Shown here one piece after another: positions 9,683-19,583 of a DNA stretch of 64,000 bases. The translations under genes and the position numbers were made by a program. This DNA is from Eubacterium sp. (GTDB lineage Bacteria > Bacillota > Clostridia > Oscillospirales > Acutalibacteraceae), in NCBI GenBank assembly GCA_017886765.1, contig JAGHJI010000057.1, forward strand, positions 1 to 64,000. Direction: 5' to 3'. Position 1 is the first letter of the stretch, and every line of letters begins with the position of its first letter. The notes under the pieces are model-generated. The model was not told where the DNA came from. It was given only the letters and a program-made list of their open reading frames with translations, and searched no databases.

Positions 9683-9717
9683 TTTACAAGAATAGATAAT
9701 TGTGTTAGAATGGTTTT

Positions 9718-10671
9718 ATGAAGATTAAAAGCAGGGAAATAGACAGACAGATGCGCCTTGAGGGAGAGTTACTGAGGAGATTCAGTCCGCTGGGCAGTGA
9801 AACAATACAGCGGATGCTTTCACCCGTTTCCGACAAGGCTCTGTCTCTGTTACGTTTGAAGCATTTAAACTGTGAAAAAGTGTATATAAAACGCAGGGAC
9901 GGTTCCGATATGCGTGTGTGCGTAATGAGAAGCGGCGAAACAAGCGGAAAGAGAACAGGCATATTATGGTTCCACGGCGGAGGATATGTTTTAGGCGCAC
10001 CGGAAATGGCGTTGATATCCTTTCCCCGCCACCTTATAAAGCGCTGTAACTGCGTTATTATATCACCTGATTATACCCTGTCTGCCAAAGCGGAGTATCC
10101 CGCGGCGTTTAACGACGCCTGCGACGCTCTTGAATGGATGCTGAAAAACAAGAAAATCCTCGGCTTTGACGGGAATAAAATTGTCGTGGGCGGAGAAAGC
10201 GCCGGCGGTGGTCTTGCTGCCGCGGTATCCATTTACGCGAGAGATAAAAAAATGGAATGTATTGCTTTTCAAATGCCTCTTTACCCTATGCTCAGCGACA
10301 GGGTGACAGAAACTTCTGCTGATAATGACGCTCCGGTTTGGAATACCGCGGCGAATCAAGCTGCGTGGAAAATTTATTTAGGCGACAGGGTTATGAATAA
10401 CAGCGTTTCTCCTTATGCCGCTCCTGCCAGGGAAACGGATCTTTCAAATCTGCCCCCGCTGATTTCTGCTGTTGGAACGGTTGACCCGTTTTATTCTGAA
10501 AATCTGGTTTATTTCAATCATCTGAAAAAATCAGGTGTTCGTGCGGAATATTTTGTGGGGAAAGGTTGTTATCACGCGTTTGATATGATGGCCCCTTATG
10601 CGCAGGTAAGCAAAAGAGCGGTGGATTTTCTTATCAATGCTTTTAACGATTATGCCGATAAGTATTTATAA
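9718..10671 (+). CDS. Alpha/beta hydrolase (HSL-type esterase/lipase)
   Basis: WFHGGGYVLGAP oxyanion motif and VVGGESAGGGLAAA nucleophile elbow. Confidence 0.88.
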   Translation: MKIKSREIDRQMRLEGELLRRFSPLGSETIQRMLSPVSDKALSLLRLKHLNCEKVYIKRRDGSDMRVCVMRSGETSGKRTGILWFHGGGYVLGAPEMALISFPRHLIKRCNCVIISPDYTLSAKAEYPAAFNDACDALEWMLKNKKILGFDGNKIVVGGESAGGGLAAAVSIYARDKKMECIAFQMPLYPMLSDRVTETSADNDAPVWNTAANQAAWKIYLGDRVMNNSVSPYAAPARETDLSNLPPLISAVGTVDPFYSENLVYFNHLKKSGVRAEYFVGKGCYHAFDMMAPYAQVSKRAVDFLINAFNDYADKYL

Positions 10672-10691
10672 TGCAACTGAATACTGTATGG

Positions 10692-10718
10692 AAAAGCATC
10701 TTTTAGGTGCTTTTTTTA
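10692..10718 (+). terminator. intrinsic terminator
   Basis: AAAAGCATC tttta GGTGCTTTTTTT. Confidence 0.7.
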
Positions 10719-10991
10719 TTTATAATCTTTTTATGTTAATAAAATGCCAAAGTCAGGTCGATTGTTTTATTCTTTTGATTATCATTTAACACGAAAAGGA
10801 GCGTGTTTTCAGAAAACGATCATTTTTGATAAAATCAGAAAAATTATTTGTTAAAACAGCAAATGAAAATGACAATAAATTAACAAAATTGAGTATAAAT
10901 TCCTATAACAATAGTCAGTATCAACAAAATAATTGAAAATAATTCTTGATATATTGTATAAATTGCATTATAATCAAATTGACAGGAAGGA

Positions 10992-12368
10992 TTGATTATA
11001 ATGCTTGAAAAAATTGTCAGCGACCAAAAAGCCTTTTTCGCAGCAAAGAAAACTCTTTCATATCAGGCGCGTATGAATGCGCTGAACGCTCTTGAAAAAA
11101 GCATACACAAGCATCAGGACGAAATTTATGAGGCCTTGTGGAAGGATCTGAACAAGTCGGAAACAGAGGCATTTATGACTGAGGTCAGTATGGTACTCAG
11201 CGAACTACGGTTCGTAAAAAGACATCTGAGACGCTGGATGATGGAGGAAGTGGTCTCAACGCCGATAGCGCATTTCCCGTCAAAAAGCTTTATCGTTTCC
11301 GAGCCTTTCGGGACAGTGCTGATCATATCACCGTGGAACTATCCGTTTATGCTGAGTATTGACCCTCTTATCGGCGCGCTCTGCGCCGGAAATACGGCGG
11401 TCATCAAACCGTCCTCCTATTCGCCGGCGACCTCCGATCTGATTGAGAAGATTATAGCGGATGCTTTTGATCCGGAATATGTGACTGTGGTGCGTCTGAA
11501 GCAGGGACAGAATGACCTCCTGCTTGAACAGAATTTTGATTTTATATTCTTTACCGGCAGCGTGAATGTAGGGAAAAAAATCATGATGCAGGCATCCCAT
11601 AATCTTACGCCCGTCGTCCTTGAGCTTGGCGGGAAAAATCCCTGTGTTGTCGATGAAACGGCAAATATGAAAATCGCCGCGGACAGGATTGCTTTCGGAA
11701 AATTTCTTAACGCCGGTCAGACCTGCGTGGCGCCCGATTATATCCTGATTGATAAAAAAGTGAAAGACGCTTTTATGCGGGAGATGAAAAACAGCATAAG
11801 AAAAATGTACGGCGACAATCCTGTTGCAGGCAGAGATTTTCCTAAAATCATCAACGAAAAGCATTTTCTCCGATTAAAGGCGCTGCTGGAAAATGAGAAT
11901 GTATGCATAGGCGGGCAATATGATGAAAAAACGAATAAGGTCGCTCCGGCTGTTATTGACGGCGTTTCCGATGATTCGCCCCTTATGCAGAATGAGATAT
12001 TCGGCCCGCTTTTACCGGTTATAACTTATGACAGTATTGAACAGGCAAAAGCGTTTATTTTAAAGCGCGACAAGCCGCTGGCTTTCTATCTTTTTACAAC
12101 AGACAAGCAGAGGGAAAAGGAGTTTTTAAGCGAAATACCCTTCGGCGGCGGATGCATAAACGATACGATAATACATGTGGCGTCCTCTAATTTGGGATTC
12201 GGAGGAGTAGGAACAAGCGGTATGGGCAAGTATCACGGCAGGGAAAGTTTCAGGGTTTTCAGCAATCATAAGAGCGTGATAAAGAAAGCGCTGTGGCTGG
12301 ATATACCCATTCGCTATCAGCCCTATACCGAAACAAAGAAGAAATTGCTGAAACTGTTTTTAAGGTAA
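10992..12368 (+). CDS. Aldehyde dehydrogenase (class-3-like)
   Basis: SPWNYPF, FTGSVNVGK, LELGGKNP, NAGQTCVAPDY motifs. Confidence 0.93.
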   Translation: MIIMLEKIVSDQKAFFAAKKTLSYQARMNALNALEKSIHKHQDEIYEALWKDLNKSETEAFMTEVSMVLSELRFVKRHLRRWMMEEVVSTPIAHFPSKSFIVSEPFGTVLIISPWNYPFMLSIDPLIGALCAGNTAVIKPSSYSPATSDLIEKIIADAFDPEYVTVVRLKQGQNDLLLEQNFDFIFFTGSVNVGKKIMMQASHNLTPVVLELGGKNPCVVDETANMKIAADRIAFGKFLNAGQTCVAPDYILIDKKVKDAFMREMKNSIRKMYGDNPVAGRDFPKIINEKHFLRLKALLENENVCIGGQYDEKTNKVAPAVIDGVSDDSPLMQNEIFGPLLPVITYDSIEQAKAFILKRDKPLAFYLFTTDKQREKEFLSEIPFGGGCINDTIIHVASSNLGFGGVGTSGMGKYHGRESFRVFSNHKSVIKKALWLDIPIRYQPYTETKKKLLKLFLR

Positions 12369-12390
12369 TTGCGGATTTGCATATTTAAAA

Positions 12391-12582
12391 CGGGCGATGG
12401 GTCATCGCCCCTACGGTCAGCAGGAACATTCCCTGCGCCGCAGTGTGTATCGTGCGCGCGGCGCAAAAATGTAAGGGGTTTCCAAAGGGGAATAAGCTTG
12501 CGCTTTCCCTTTGGTCGTTTTCTCGGTTACCGTCTTTTGCGACTCAAAAGATGGTAACACCCTGCGCGCGAGCGCAAATTAA
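12391..12582. repeat. composite intergenic palindromic repeat element
   Basis: Consecutive inverted repeats: CGGGCGATGggtCATCGCCCCTAC; GCGCCGC...GCGGCGC; CCAAAGGG...CCCTTTGG; GTTACCGTCTTTTG cgact CAAAAGATGGTAAC; ends CCCTGCGCGCGAGCGCAAATTA. Confidence 0.6.
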
Positions 12583-12602
12583 ATTTCTATAGAGTTAATT
12601 TT

Positions 12603-12628
12603 AAGACTGCGTTTTGCAGTCTTTTTTG
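12603..12628 (+). terminator. intrinsic terminator
   Basis: AAGACTGC gtttt GCAGTCTTTTTT. Confidence 0.8.
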
Positions 12629-12723
12629 TTTGCTATTGCTAAATTTATGAAGATATATTGAAAAATTTGTTATAATATGTTAAACTAAACCATAATTACA
12701 GCTATATTATCAGGGGTGATATC

Positions 12724-15222
12724 ATGAAAAAGAGGCTGGTTGCATCTGTAACCGCGTTTGCGTTATTTGTATCGGTGCTGTTTTGTTTCAATGTGTCGGT
12801 AGCATTTGCTGACGATGACAAGGGACTCTGCGGCGCCGGCGGAAGTATATGGTCTACCGGGAAAAATGCGTCTTATACCTATGTTGGAGCGACAAAAACC
12901 CTGACGATTTCCGGAACGGGAGATACAAAGGATTACGGCGAAACAGTGGCTAACCGTCCGCCCTGGTATGACTACAAAACAGAAATTGAAAAGGTGGTTG
13001 TTGAGGAAGGCATCGTCACCTTAGGTACGCTGAACTTTTACGGCTGCACCTCTCTGAAGTCTGTTACCTTGCCAAGCACCCTGACAACGATTTCCGGCGG
13101 CACTTTGAATTACGGAACATTTAAAAATTGCACCGCGCTGGAATCAATCACCCTTCCTTCAAATCTTGAGACGATCGAAGCCATGGCTTTCCGTGGCTGC
13201 ACATCGCTGAAAAGCATAACTTTCCCTGACTCTCTGACCACACTGGGAGACAGTGCGTTCAGAGAGTGTACAAACCTGGAAACTGTGAGATTCGGTACCG
13301 GACTTACTTCAACTGGTACATACGCGTTTTATGAATCGGGCGTCAGAAATATCATTTTTTCGGATACGATTACAAGTATTGATGCCTTTTCCTTTTATAA
13401 ATGCAAAATTACGGAGGTTGAATTTCCTGAAACGGTTACCAATATAGGCATGAGCTCCTTTGCGGACTGCTATAAACTCCGCTCCGTTACAGTCAATAAC
13501 CCGGATACAACCTTTGCCGGCCTTAGTATTGCGGAGGAAAATCCCTTTGCCGGTGAAGTGCAGCATATTATTTTCTACGGTCACAGTGGTTCCACTACAG
13601 AGAGCTTTGTAAAAAAGCAGGTGGAGGAAAATAATCACGACTATGAGTTTGTGTCTATTGACCCCTGCGATCATGCCAGCACCCACGAGGTTATAACCTT
13701 GCAGCCTACCTGTACGGAGACCGGTATAACTACGCAGGTATGCGACGAATGCGGTTTTGTTGTATCTACAACTGAACTTCCGGCGCTGGATCATAGCTGG
13801 GAGCTTACTGAAACGCTGGACGAAACCGAGGAAAACGGCCATATCATCAGCGGCTATATCTGTTCCAGATGCAGTGAGGAAAAGCAGGAAGTAGAGCATG
13901 TTGCCTTTGTGGAAGGCTTCTATGAATATACAAATACGGCCACCTGCACCCGCCCGGGTATTGAAACCTATACCTGCACCTTTGACGGCTGCGGAGAGGT
14001 TGAGAGAAATGCTGTGCTGACGGCAAATCATACCGTGGAGGAATATACGGTAATCACAGAGCCAACCTGTACCCAAAAGGGGCAGGAGCAGGGCGTATGT
14101 ACCGTATGCGGTGAAACCGTAACCAGGGATATTGATGCCACGGGTCATCAGAATGAGCTTACCGCGGAATATGACAATACGCTTGAGGACGGGCATACGT
14201 ACAAGATTTACACCTGCTCGGTTTGCAATGAAGAAACAGTAGAATCCACCCATGTGGAATGGATAGAGGGCTGTTATACCACCACAACGATTACGAACCC
14301 CACCTGTACCATAAACGGACTGGCGAGGGATACCTGTGACATCTGCTCACAGACAAGACTGGTCTCCATACCGGCAAACGGTGAACACGTGTGGTATGAG
14401 ACTACAAGAACGGAGCCGACCTGCACGGCGGTAGGCAAGATCTACTATGCCTGTGAAAACTGTAATCTGACAAGGAGCGAGGATATCCCTGCACTGGGAC
14501 ATGACTATGTTCTGGTAGAGGAAAGTACGGTTGCGCCAACTTGTACAACTGCCGGTTACAACACCTATAAATGCAACACCTGCGGTTCAACGGAGAGAGA
14601 AGTTGTAAACGCCACCGGGCATACACCGGATGAGCAGAATTATACGGTGATCTCTGAGCCGGATTGTTTGAATGACGGACAGGCAAAATCCGTTTGCACG
14701 ACATGCGGCGAGGAATATGATATAATCCTTGATGCCCTGGGACATAATTATGAAGATGTCTTAGTTCCTATTGAGGATAAACCGGGACACAGTTTGTCAA
14801 CGCCTACCTGTACACGTTGCGGTGATACCCAAAGCTCAAGTACGGTTCACAATGAATGGATTGAAGGCTATTATGACACAACCGTTGTGACTGCGGGCAG
14901 CTGTACTGTTGCGCAGATTACACTTGATACCTGTTCCATATGCGGTCAGACCAGGACCAACACGACGCCTGCCCCCGGGCATGACTATACTTATACAGGA
15001 CTGAATGACAGCGGCAGACTGAGCTATTACTGCGAAGTTTGTGAAAATGTTTATACGGCGATCCCGTCCGTTACTTTGGCTCTTTGGAATGTGACGTATA
15101 TCAATACTGCTCCCGGTGACACCGCTTTGGGCTATCTGTTTGACTTTACAAATGATGGAATCATTAACGCAAAGGATTACAGCTACTTAGTCAGAATAAA
15201 TAAAACTTCTACGAATGAGTAA
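12724..15222 (+). CDS. Secreted BspA-type leucine-rich-repeat protein with repeated CxxC modules and C-terminal dockerin-like motif
   Basis: Signal peptide; LRR_5-like repeats (FYGCTSLKSVTLPSTLTTI...); about nine PTCTxxGxxxxxCxxCGxxxxxxIPALGH modules; C-term DFTNDGIINAKDYSYLVRIN. Confidence 0.88.
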   Translation: MKKRLVASVTAFALFVSVLFCFNVSVAFADDDKGLCGAGGSIWSTGKNASYTYVGATKTLTISGTGDTKDYGETVANRPPWYDYKTEIEKVVVEEGIVTLGTLNFYGCTSLKSVTLPSTLTTISGGTLNYGTFKNCTALESITLPSNLETIEAMAFRGCTSLKSITFPDSLTTLGDSAFRECTNLETVRFGTGLTSTGTYAFYESGVRNIIFSDTITSIDAFSFYKCKITEVEFPETVTNIGMSSFADCYKLRSVTVNNPDTTFAGLSIAEENPFAGEVQHIIFYGHSGSTTESFVKKQVEENNHDYEFVSIDPCDHASTHEVITLQPTCTETGITTQVCDECGFVVSTTELPALDHSWELTETLDETEENGHIISGYICSRCSEEKQEVEHVAFVEGFYEYTNTATCTRPGIETYTCTFDGCGEVERNAVLTANHTVEEYTVITEPTCTQKGQEQGVCTVCGETVTRDIDATGHQNELTAEYDNTLEDGHTYKIYTCSVCNEETVESTHVEWIEGCYTTTTITNPTCTINGLARDTCDICSQTRLVSIPANGEHVWYETTRTEPTCTAVGKIYYACENCNLTRSEDIPALGHDYVLVEESTVAPTCTTAGYNTYKCNTCGSTEREVVNATGHTPDEQNYTVISEPDCLNDGQAKSVCTTCGEEYDIILDALGHNYEDVLVPIEDKPGHSLSTPTCTRCGDTQSSSTVHNEWIEGYYDTTVVTAGSCTVAQITLDTCSICGQTRTNTTPAPGHDYTYTGLNDSGRLSYYCEVCENVYTAIPSVTLALWNVTYINTAPGDTALGYLFDFTNDGIINAKDYSYLVRINKTSTNE

Positions 15223-15228
15223 TCATTT

Positions 15229-15262
15229 AAGCAGATTGTGTAAAATGCAATCTGCTTTTTTG
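15229..15262 (+). terminator. intrinsic terminator
   Basis: AAGCAGATTG tgtaaaatg CAATCTGCTTTTTT. Confidence 0.8.
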
Positions 15263-15397
15263 CTGTGCATGACCGAATCATTTTAGTTGTTTTATGCGGT
15301 TTTATTTTAAATAATGCAATATTTAATTATTTAACTATTTACTTTAAGAATAAATTATATTATTATATAGTAGATAATATATTGGGAGGACTTTTGT

Positions 15398-16105
15398 ATG
15401 AGTATCGCATATAAAAGAATTTTACTTAAGCTCAGCGGCGAGGTGCTCGCCGGCGCCAAGGGCAGCGGAATCGATACGGATACCGTAATCAGAATCTGTG
15501 AATCCGTAAAAAAAGTTGCGGATCTGGGCGTGGAAATCGGTATCGTGGTCGGAGGCGGAAACTTCTGGAGAGGCAGGACCAGCGAGCATATGGACAGGAC
15601 AAGAGCCGACCATATCGGTATGCTGGCTACGGCAATGAATTCACTGGCTCTTTGCGACGCGCTGGAACAGCTCGGAGCGAATGTCAGAGTTCAGACGGCT
15701 ATTGAGATGCGTCAGATTGCGGAACCATATATCCGCAACAGGGCGATCCGCCATTTTGAAAAAGGCAGAATTGTTATTTTCGGCTGCGGAACGGGTTCTC
15801 CGTTTTTCTCAACGGATACGGCGGCTGCGCTCAGGGCGGTTGAGATTAATGCCGACGTTCTTCTTAAGGCGACGAATGTTGACGGCGTTTATGATAAGGA
15901 CCCCAATAAATTTGATGACGCCGTTAAGTTTGATGAGATTGAATTTAAGGACGTCCTCGCGCGTGATATAAAGGTTATGGATTCCACCGCGTTTTCGCTT
16001 TGCAAGGATAACGACTTGTCCATATTCGTATTTGATCTTTCAGACCCTGACAATATTATTAAGGCTGTTCAGGGTGAAAAAATAGGCACAATCGTAAGAA
16101 ATTAA
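15398..16105 (+). CDS. pyrH: UMP kinase
   Basis: [34 protein letters not shown]. Confidence 0.96.
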   Translation: MSIAYKRILLKLSGEVLAGAKGSGIDTDTVIRICESVKKVADLGVEIGIVVGGGNFWRGRTSEHMDRTRADHIGMLATAMNSLALCDALEQLGANVRVQTAIEMRQIAEPYIRNRAIRHFEKGRIVIFGCGTGSPFFSTDTAAALRAVEINADVLLKATNVDGVYDKDPNKFDDAVKFDEIEFKDVLARDIKVMDSTAFSLCKDNDLSIFVFDLSDPDNIIKAVQGEKIGTIVRN

Positions 16106-16143
16106 CATATTCAACGGACTGATATATAAAGAGAGGTAATTTT

Positions 16144-16698
16144 ATGGAAACTGTATTTAGTAAAACCAAGGAAAAGATGGATAAATGTCTGACCGTTCTT
16201 GAGAGGGACTATTCCTCAATAAGAGCCGGAAGAGCCAATCCCGCCGTGCTTGACAAGGTTATGGTCGATTACTACGGCGTGCCCACTCCGGTTAATCAAA
16301 TGGCAGCGGTCAGCGTGCCGGAGGCAAGACTTCTTGTTATTCAGCCTTGGGACGCTTCAACGCTCAGGGACATTGAAAAGGCAATCAACACTTCTGATAT
16401 CGGTATTAACCCCCAGAATGACGGAAAGGTGATCAGACTTACTTTTCCGCAGCTTACGGAGGAACACCGTAAATCTCTTCAGAAAGATATTTCAAAACGC
16501 GGCGAGGAAGCAAAGGTGGCTATCCGAAATATCCGCCGCGACGCAATGGACGATCTCAAAAAGCTTAAGAAAAATAACGAGATTACTGAGGACGATCAGA
16601 AAGACGGCGAAAAGAAACTGCAGAATATTACAGATGATTTTATTAAGCAGGCTGAGGAAATCACAAAGAAAAAGGAACAGGAAATCCTTTCTATGTGA
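16144..16698 (+). CDS. frr: Ribosome recycling factor
   Basis: RAGRANPAVLDKVMVDYYGVPTPVNQMA. Confidence 0.96.
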   Translation: METVFSKTKEKMDKCLTVLERDYSSIRAGRANPAVLDKVMVDYYGVPTPVNQMAAVSVPEARLLVIQPWDASTLRDIEKAINTSDIGINPQNDGKVIRLTFPQLTEEHRKSLQKDISKRGEEAKVAIRNIRRDAMDDLKKLKKNNEITEDDQKDGEKKLQNITDDFIKQAEEITKKKEQEILSM

Positions 16699-16826
16699 TG
16701 TCACGTTTCAGGCAGAATTTATATTGTTAATTTTTGTTTCGGGTCGATGCTGGCATCGGCCCAAACATTGTTACGGAAGCTTTATGGATTCGTTTTTGTT
16801 TGGTATTTTGTTTGGGAGGTGCTGAT

Positions 16827-17543
16827 TTGGCACTGTTCGGTAAGAAAAACAGCGGCGATACGGAATTTTCCGTTTTGCCGAAGCATATAGGAATTATAAT
16901 GGACGGTAACGGCAGATGGGCAAAAAAACGCGCTCTGCCCCGTTCCGCAGGTCATAAGGCAGGCGCCAACGTGTTCCGTACGATAAGTAAGGAATGTGAG
17001 CGTCTTGGCATTGAGTATGTGACCTTTTACGCCTTTTCCACGGAAAACTGGAAACGACCCAAGGAGGAAGTGGACGCTCTTATGAATCTTTTTATGGATT
17101 ATCTGCTGGAAGCCAAGAGCGATATGACCAAGGCGGGGAACAGTAAAATCAAATTTATCGGCGAGCGTCAGGGTATTTCACAGGAACTGCTTGATCTTAT
17201 GGACGAGGCAGAGGAGGAGACCGCTTCTCATACCGGAACTACCGTCTATCTTGCAATCAACTACGGCGGAAGGCAGGAGATCGTGTCAGCCGTGAACAAG
17301 CTGATAGCCCAGGGGAAAACGGAGATAACCGAAGACGATATTTCCCGTAATATCTATACCGTTGCGGACTGCGATCTCATCATAAGACCCAGCGGTGAGG
17401 AGCGCCTTTCCAATTTCCTGCTGTGGCAGGCGGCTTACAGCGAATTCTGGTACAGCGATGTGCTGTGGCCTGATTTTAAAGTTGAGGATCTGCATTCGGC
17501 GCTTCGTGATTTTGAAAACAGAAACCGCCGGTTTGGAGGGTGA
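16827..17543 (+). CDS. uppS: Isoprenyl transferase (undecaprenyl diphosphate synthase)
   Basis: PKHIGIIMDGNGRWAKKR, FYAFSTENWKRP, DLIIRPSGEERLSNFLLWQ; TTG start at 16827 preceded by GGGAGGT. Confidence 0.95.
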   Translation: MALFGKKNSGDTEFSVLPKHIGIIMDGNGRWAKKRALPRSAGHKAGANVFRTISKECERLGIEYVTFYAFSTENWKRPKEEVDALMNLFMDYLLEAKSDMTKAGNSKIKFIGERQGISQELLDLMDEAEEETASHTGTTVYLAINYGGRQEIVSAVNKLIAQGKTEITEDDISRNIYTVADCDLIIRPSGEERLSNFLLWQAAYSEFWYSDVLWPDFKVEDLHSALRDFENRNRRFGG

Positions 17544-17545
17544 AT

Positions 17546-18418
17546 ATGAAACAGAGAGTAATTACCGCGGTCTGTCTGCTGGCAGTCCTTGCCGTTATTG
17601 TGTGGCAGATCAATACGCCTGCCCTTGTCATTGCGGTGGCGTTTATCTCCGCCGTGGCAAGCGGTGAGATCATGCGCTGCGCCAATGTACAGAATACTTT
17701 TATTAAAGTTGTGGGAATCATCTTTTCCGCCTGCGTTCCTTTCTTTTCAAGCGACAGGGTGATGCTTCCTTTGATCAGTACGGTTACATGGGGCGGCATC
17801 ATTCATTTTGTACCGCAAATTGTGTTTGTTATTGCGCTGTGTCTGGTTTTTCTGCTGGCGATGCTCAAGGGGTATGCTTACACAAACTTTGAGGATGTAG
17901 CAATCAGTGTGTTCGCGAGCGTTGTTGTCCCTTACGGCTTCAGCATATTTATAAGGCTCAGGGATATGTTTGCGAACGAGCAGTTCGGCATCTATCTAAT
18001 ATTCTTCGCGCTGATATGCGCCCTTGCCACCGATACCGGCGCCCAGCTTACCGGAATGGCAATAGGTAAGCATAAAATGTCACCGAATATTTCCCCTAAA
18101 AAAACCGTTGAGGGCGCTGTGGGCGGACTGCTGTTCAGCCTTATATTAAACGCGGTGGCAATGATCATTTATAACAGAATCGCTGATACGCCCCTTGATA
18201 AAACTATGGCGACAGTGCTTTATGCATGCTGTATTCCCGTTTCCTTTATGGGAATGATGGGGGATCTTTCCGCCTCCGTACTGAAGAGAAATTTCAATGT
18301 AAAGGATTTCGGGAAGATTTTCCCGGGGCACGGCGGCGTAATGGACAGGATGGATTCATCACTCTTTACGCTTGCCTGTACATATGTAATCGCTTTAATT
18401 ACCAAAAGCGTTATGTAA
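17546..18418 (+). CDS. cdsA: Phosphatidate cytidylyltransferase
   Basis: KHKMSPNISPKKTVEGAVGG and PGHGGVMDRMDS CDP-alcohol signature. Confidence 0.95.
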   Translation: MKQRVITAVCLLAVLAVIVWQINTPALVIAVAFISAVASGEIMRCANVQNTFIKVVGIIFSACVPFFSSDRVMLPLISTVTWGGIIHFVPQIVFVIALCLVFLLAMLKGYAYTNFEDVAISVFASVVVPYGFSIFIRLRDMFANEQFGIYLIFFALICALATDTGAQLTGMAIGKHKMSPNISPKKTVEGAVGGLLFSLILNAVAMIIYNRIADTPLDKTMATVLYACCIPVSFMGMMGDLSASVLKRNFNVKDFGKIFPGHGGVMDRMDSSLFTLACTYVIALITKSVM

Positions 18419-18431
18419 ATTTAGGAGCAGG

Positions 18432-19583
18432 ATGAAAATGAAAACGATTTCTCTTTTGGGCTCGACCGGCTCAATAGGTACACAGAGCCTTGACGTATGC
18501 CGTATGCACGGATATAAAATAAAATGCCTTACCGCCAATTCCCGGGTCGACATCATGGAAAATCAGGTCAGAGAATTCAGACCGGAGCTTGTATGTATGA
18601 TGAACCCCGATTCCGCCAAGGAGTTAAAAGACAGAATCAAAGATACCGAAACCAGAGTTGTATGCGGTATGGAGGGGCTGATCGAGTGCGCGGTCTATGA
18701 CGGCGCCGATACGGTCCTCAATTCCGTTGTGGGAATGGTGGGACTTCAGCCTACTCTTGAGGCGATTAAAGCGAAAAAGACCATTGCCCTTGCCAACAAG
18801 GAGACTCTTGTGGCAGGCGGTCATCTGGTGACAAATCTCGCCAAAGAAAAGGGCGTCAGCATTCTGCCTGTTGACAGCGAACATTCCGCCATCTTTCAGG
18901 CAATGCAGGGCGCTCCGGATAAAAAGTCAATAAAGAAAATTATTCTTACCGCGTCCGGCGGTCCGTTTTTCGGAAAAAAACTGCCGGAACTTGAAAATGT
19001 AACGGCGGCTGACGCGCTGAAGCATCCCAACTGGGATATGGGCGCGAAAATAACCATAGACTCCGCTACCATGATGAATAAAGGGCTGGAGTTTATTGAA
19101 GCCAAATGGCTTTTTGATATGCCGAATGACGATATTGAGATCGTTGTGCACCGGGAATCCGTCGTTCATTCCGCAATCGTGTATCAGGATAATTCGATGA
19201 TCGCGCAGCTGGGCGTGCCGGATATGAGAATACCGATCCAGTATGCTCTGACTTATCCGGACAGAAAGCCGAGTCCGGTCAGGGAGCTTTCGCTGGCGGA
19301 TTACGGAAAGCTGACCTTCTTTGAGCCCGACTATGAAACGTTTAAATGTATCAACGTCTGTAAAAACGCCATTGATATGGGCGGCCTGCATCCTGCTGCC
19401 GCCAACGGAGCGAATGAGGAAAGCGTAAGACTTTTCCTCGGCGGTAAAATTAAATTTACGGATATTGCATATCTTAATAACGAGGCAATGCTGAATGCCT
19501 CTGATAAAAAAGATTTTTCTCTGGGCGATGTTCTGGAAGCGGACAGAGCCGCCCGTGAGTATGTAATTGAGGCGGTTAAGTGA
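18432..19583 (+). CDS. dxr: 1-deoxy-D-xylulose-5-phosphate reductoisomerase
   Basis: LLGSTGSIGTQSLDV, ALANKETLVAGG, VDSEHSAIFQ. Confidence 0.96.
   Translation: MKMKTISLLGSTGSIGTQSLDVCRMHGYKIKCLTANSRVDIMENQVREFRPELVCMMNPDSAKELKDRIKDTETRVVCGMEGLIECAVYDGADTVLNSVVGMVGLQPTLEAIKAKKTIALANKETLVAGGHLVTNLAKEKGVSILPVDSEHSAIFQAMQGAPDKKSIKKIILTASGGPFFGKKLPELENVTAADALKHPNWDMGAKITIDSATMMNKGLEFIEAKWLFDMPNDDIEIVVHRESVVHSAIVYQDNSMIAQLGVPDMRIPIQYALTYPDRKPSPVRELSLADYGKLTFFEPDYETFKCINVCKNAIDMGGLHPAAANGANEESVRLFLGGKIKFTDIAYLNNEAMLNASDKKDFSLGDVLEADRAAREYVIEAVK

Noticed and set aside
12369-12557. 62-aa ORF after the ALDH gene
   Set aside because: Falls entirely in the palindromic repeat element; no RBS
13309-14253. 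314-aa minus-strand ORF opposite the LRR gene
   Set aside because: Antisense to repetitive secreted-protein coding sequence; no RBS or family resemblance
16741-16762. Hairpin GGGTCGATGctgGCATCGGCCC between frr and uppS as a terminator
   Set aside because: No T-tract follows and the downstream operon is essential; more consistent with a palindromic repeat
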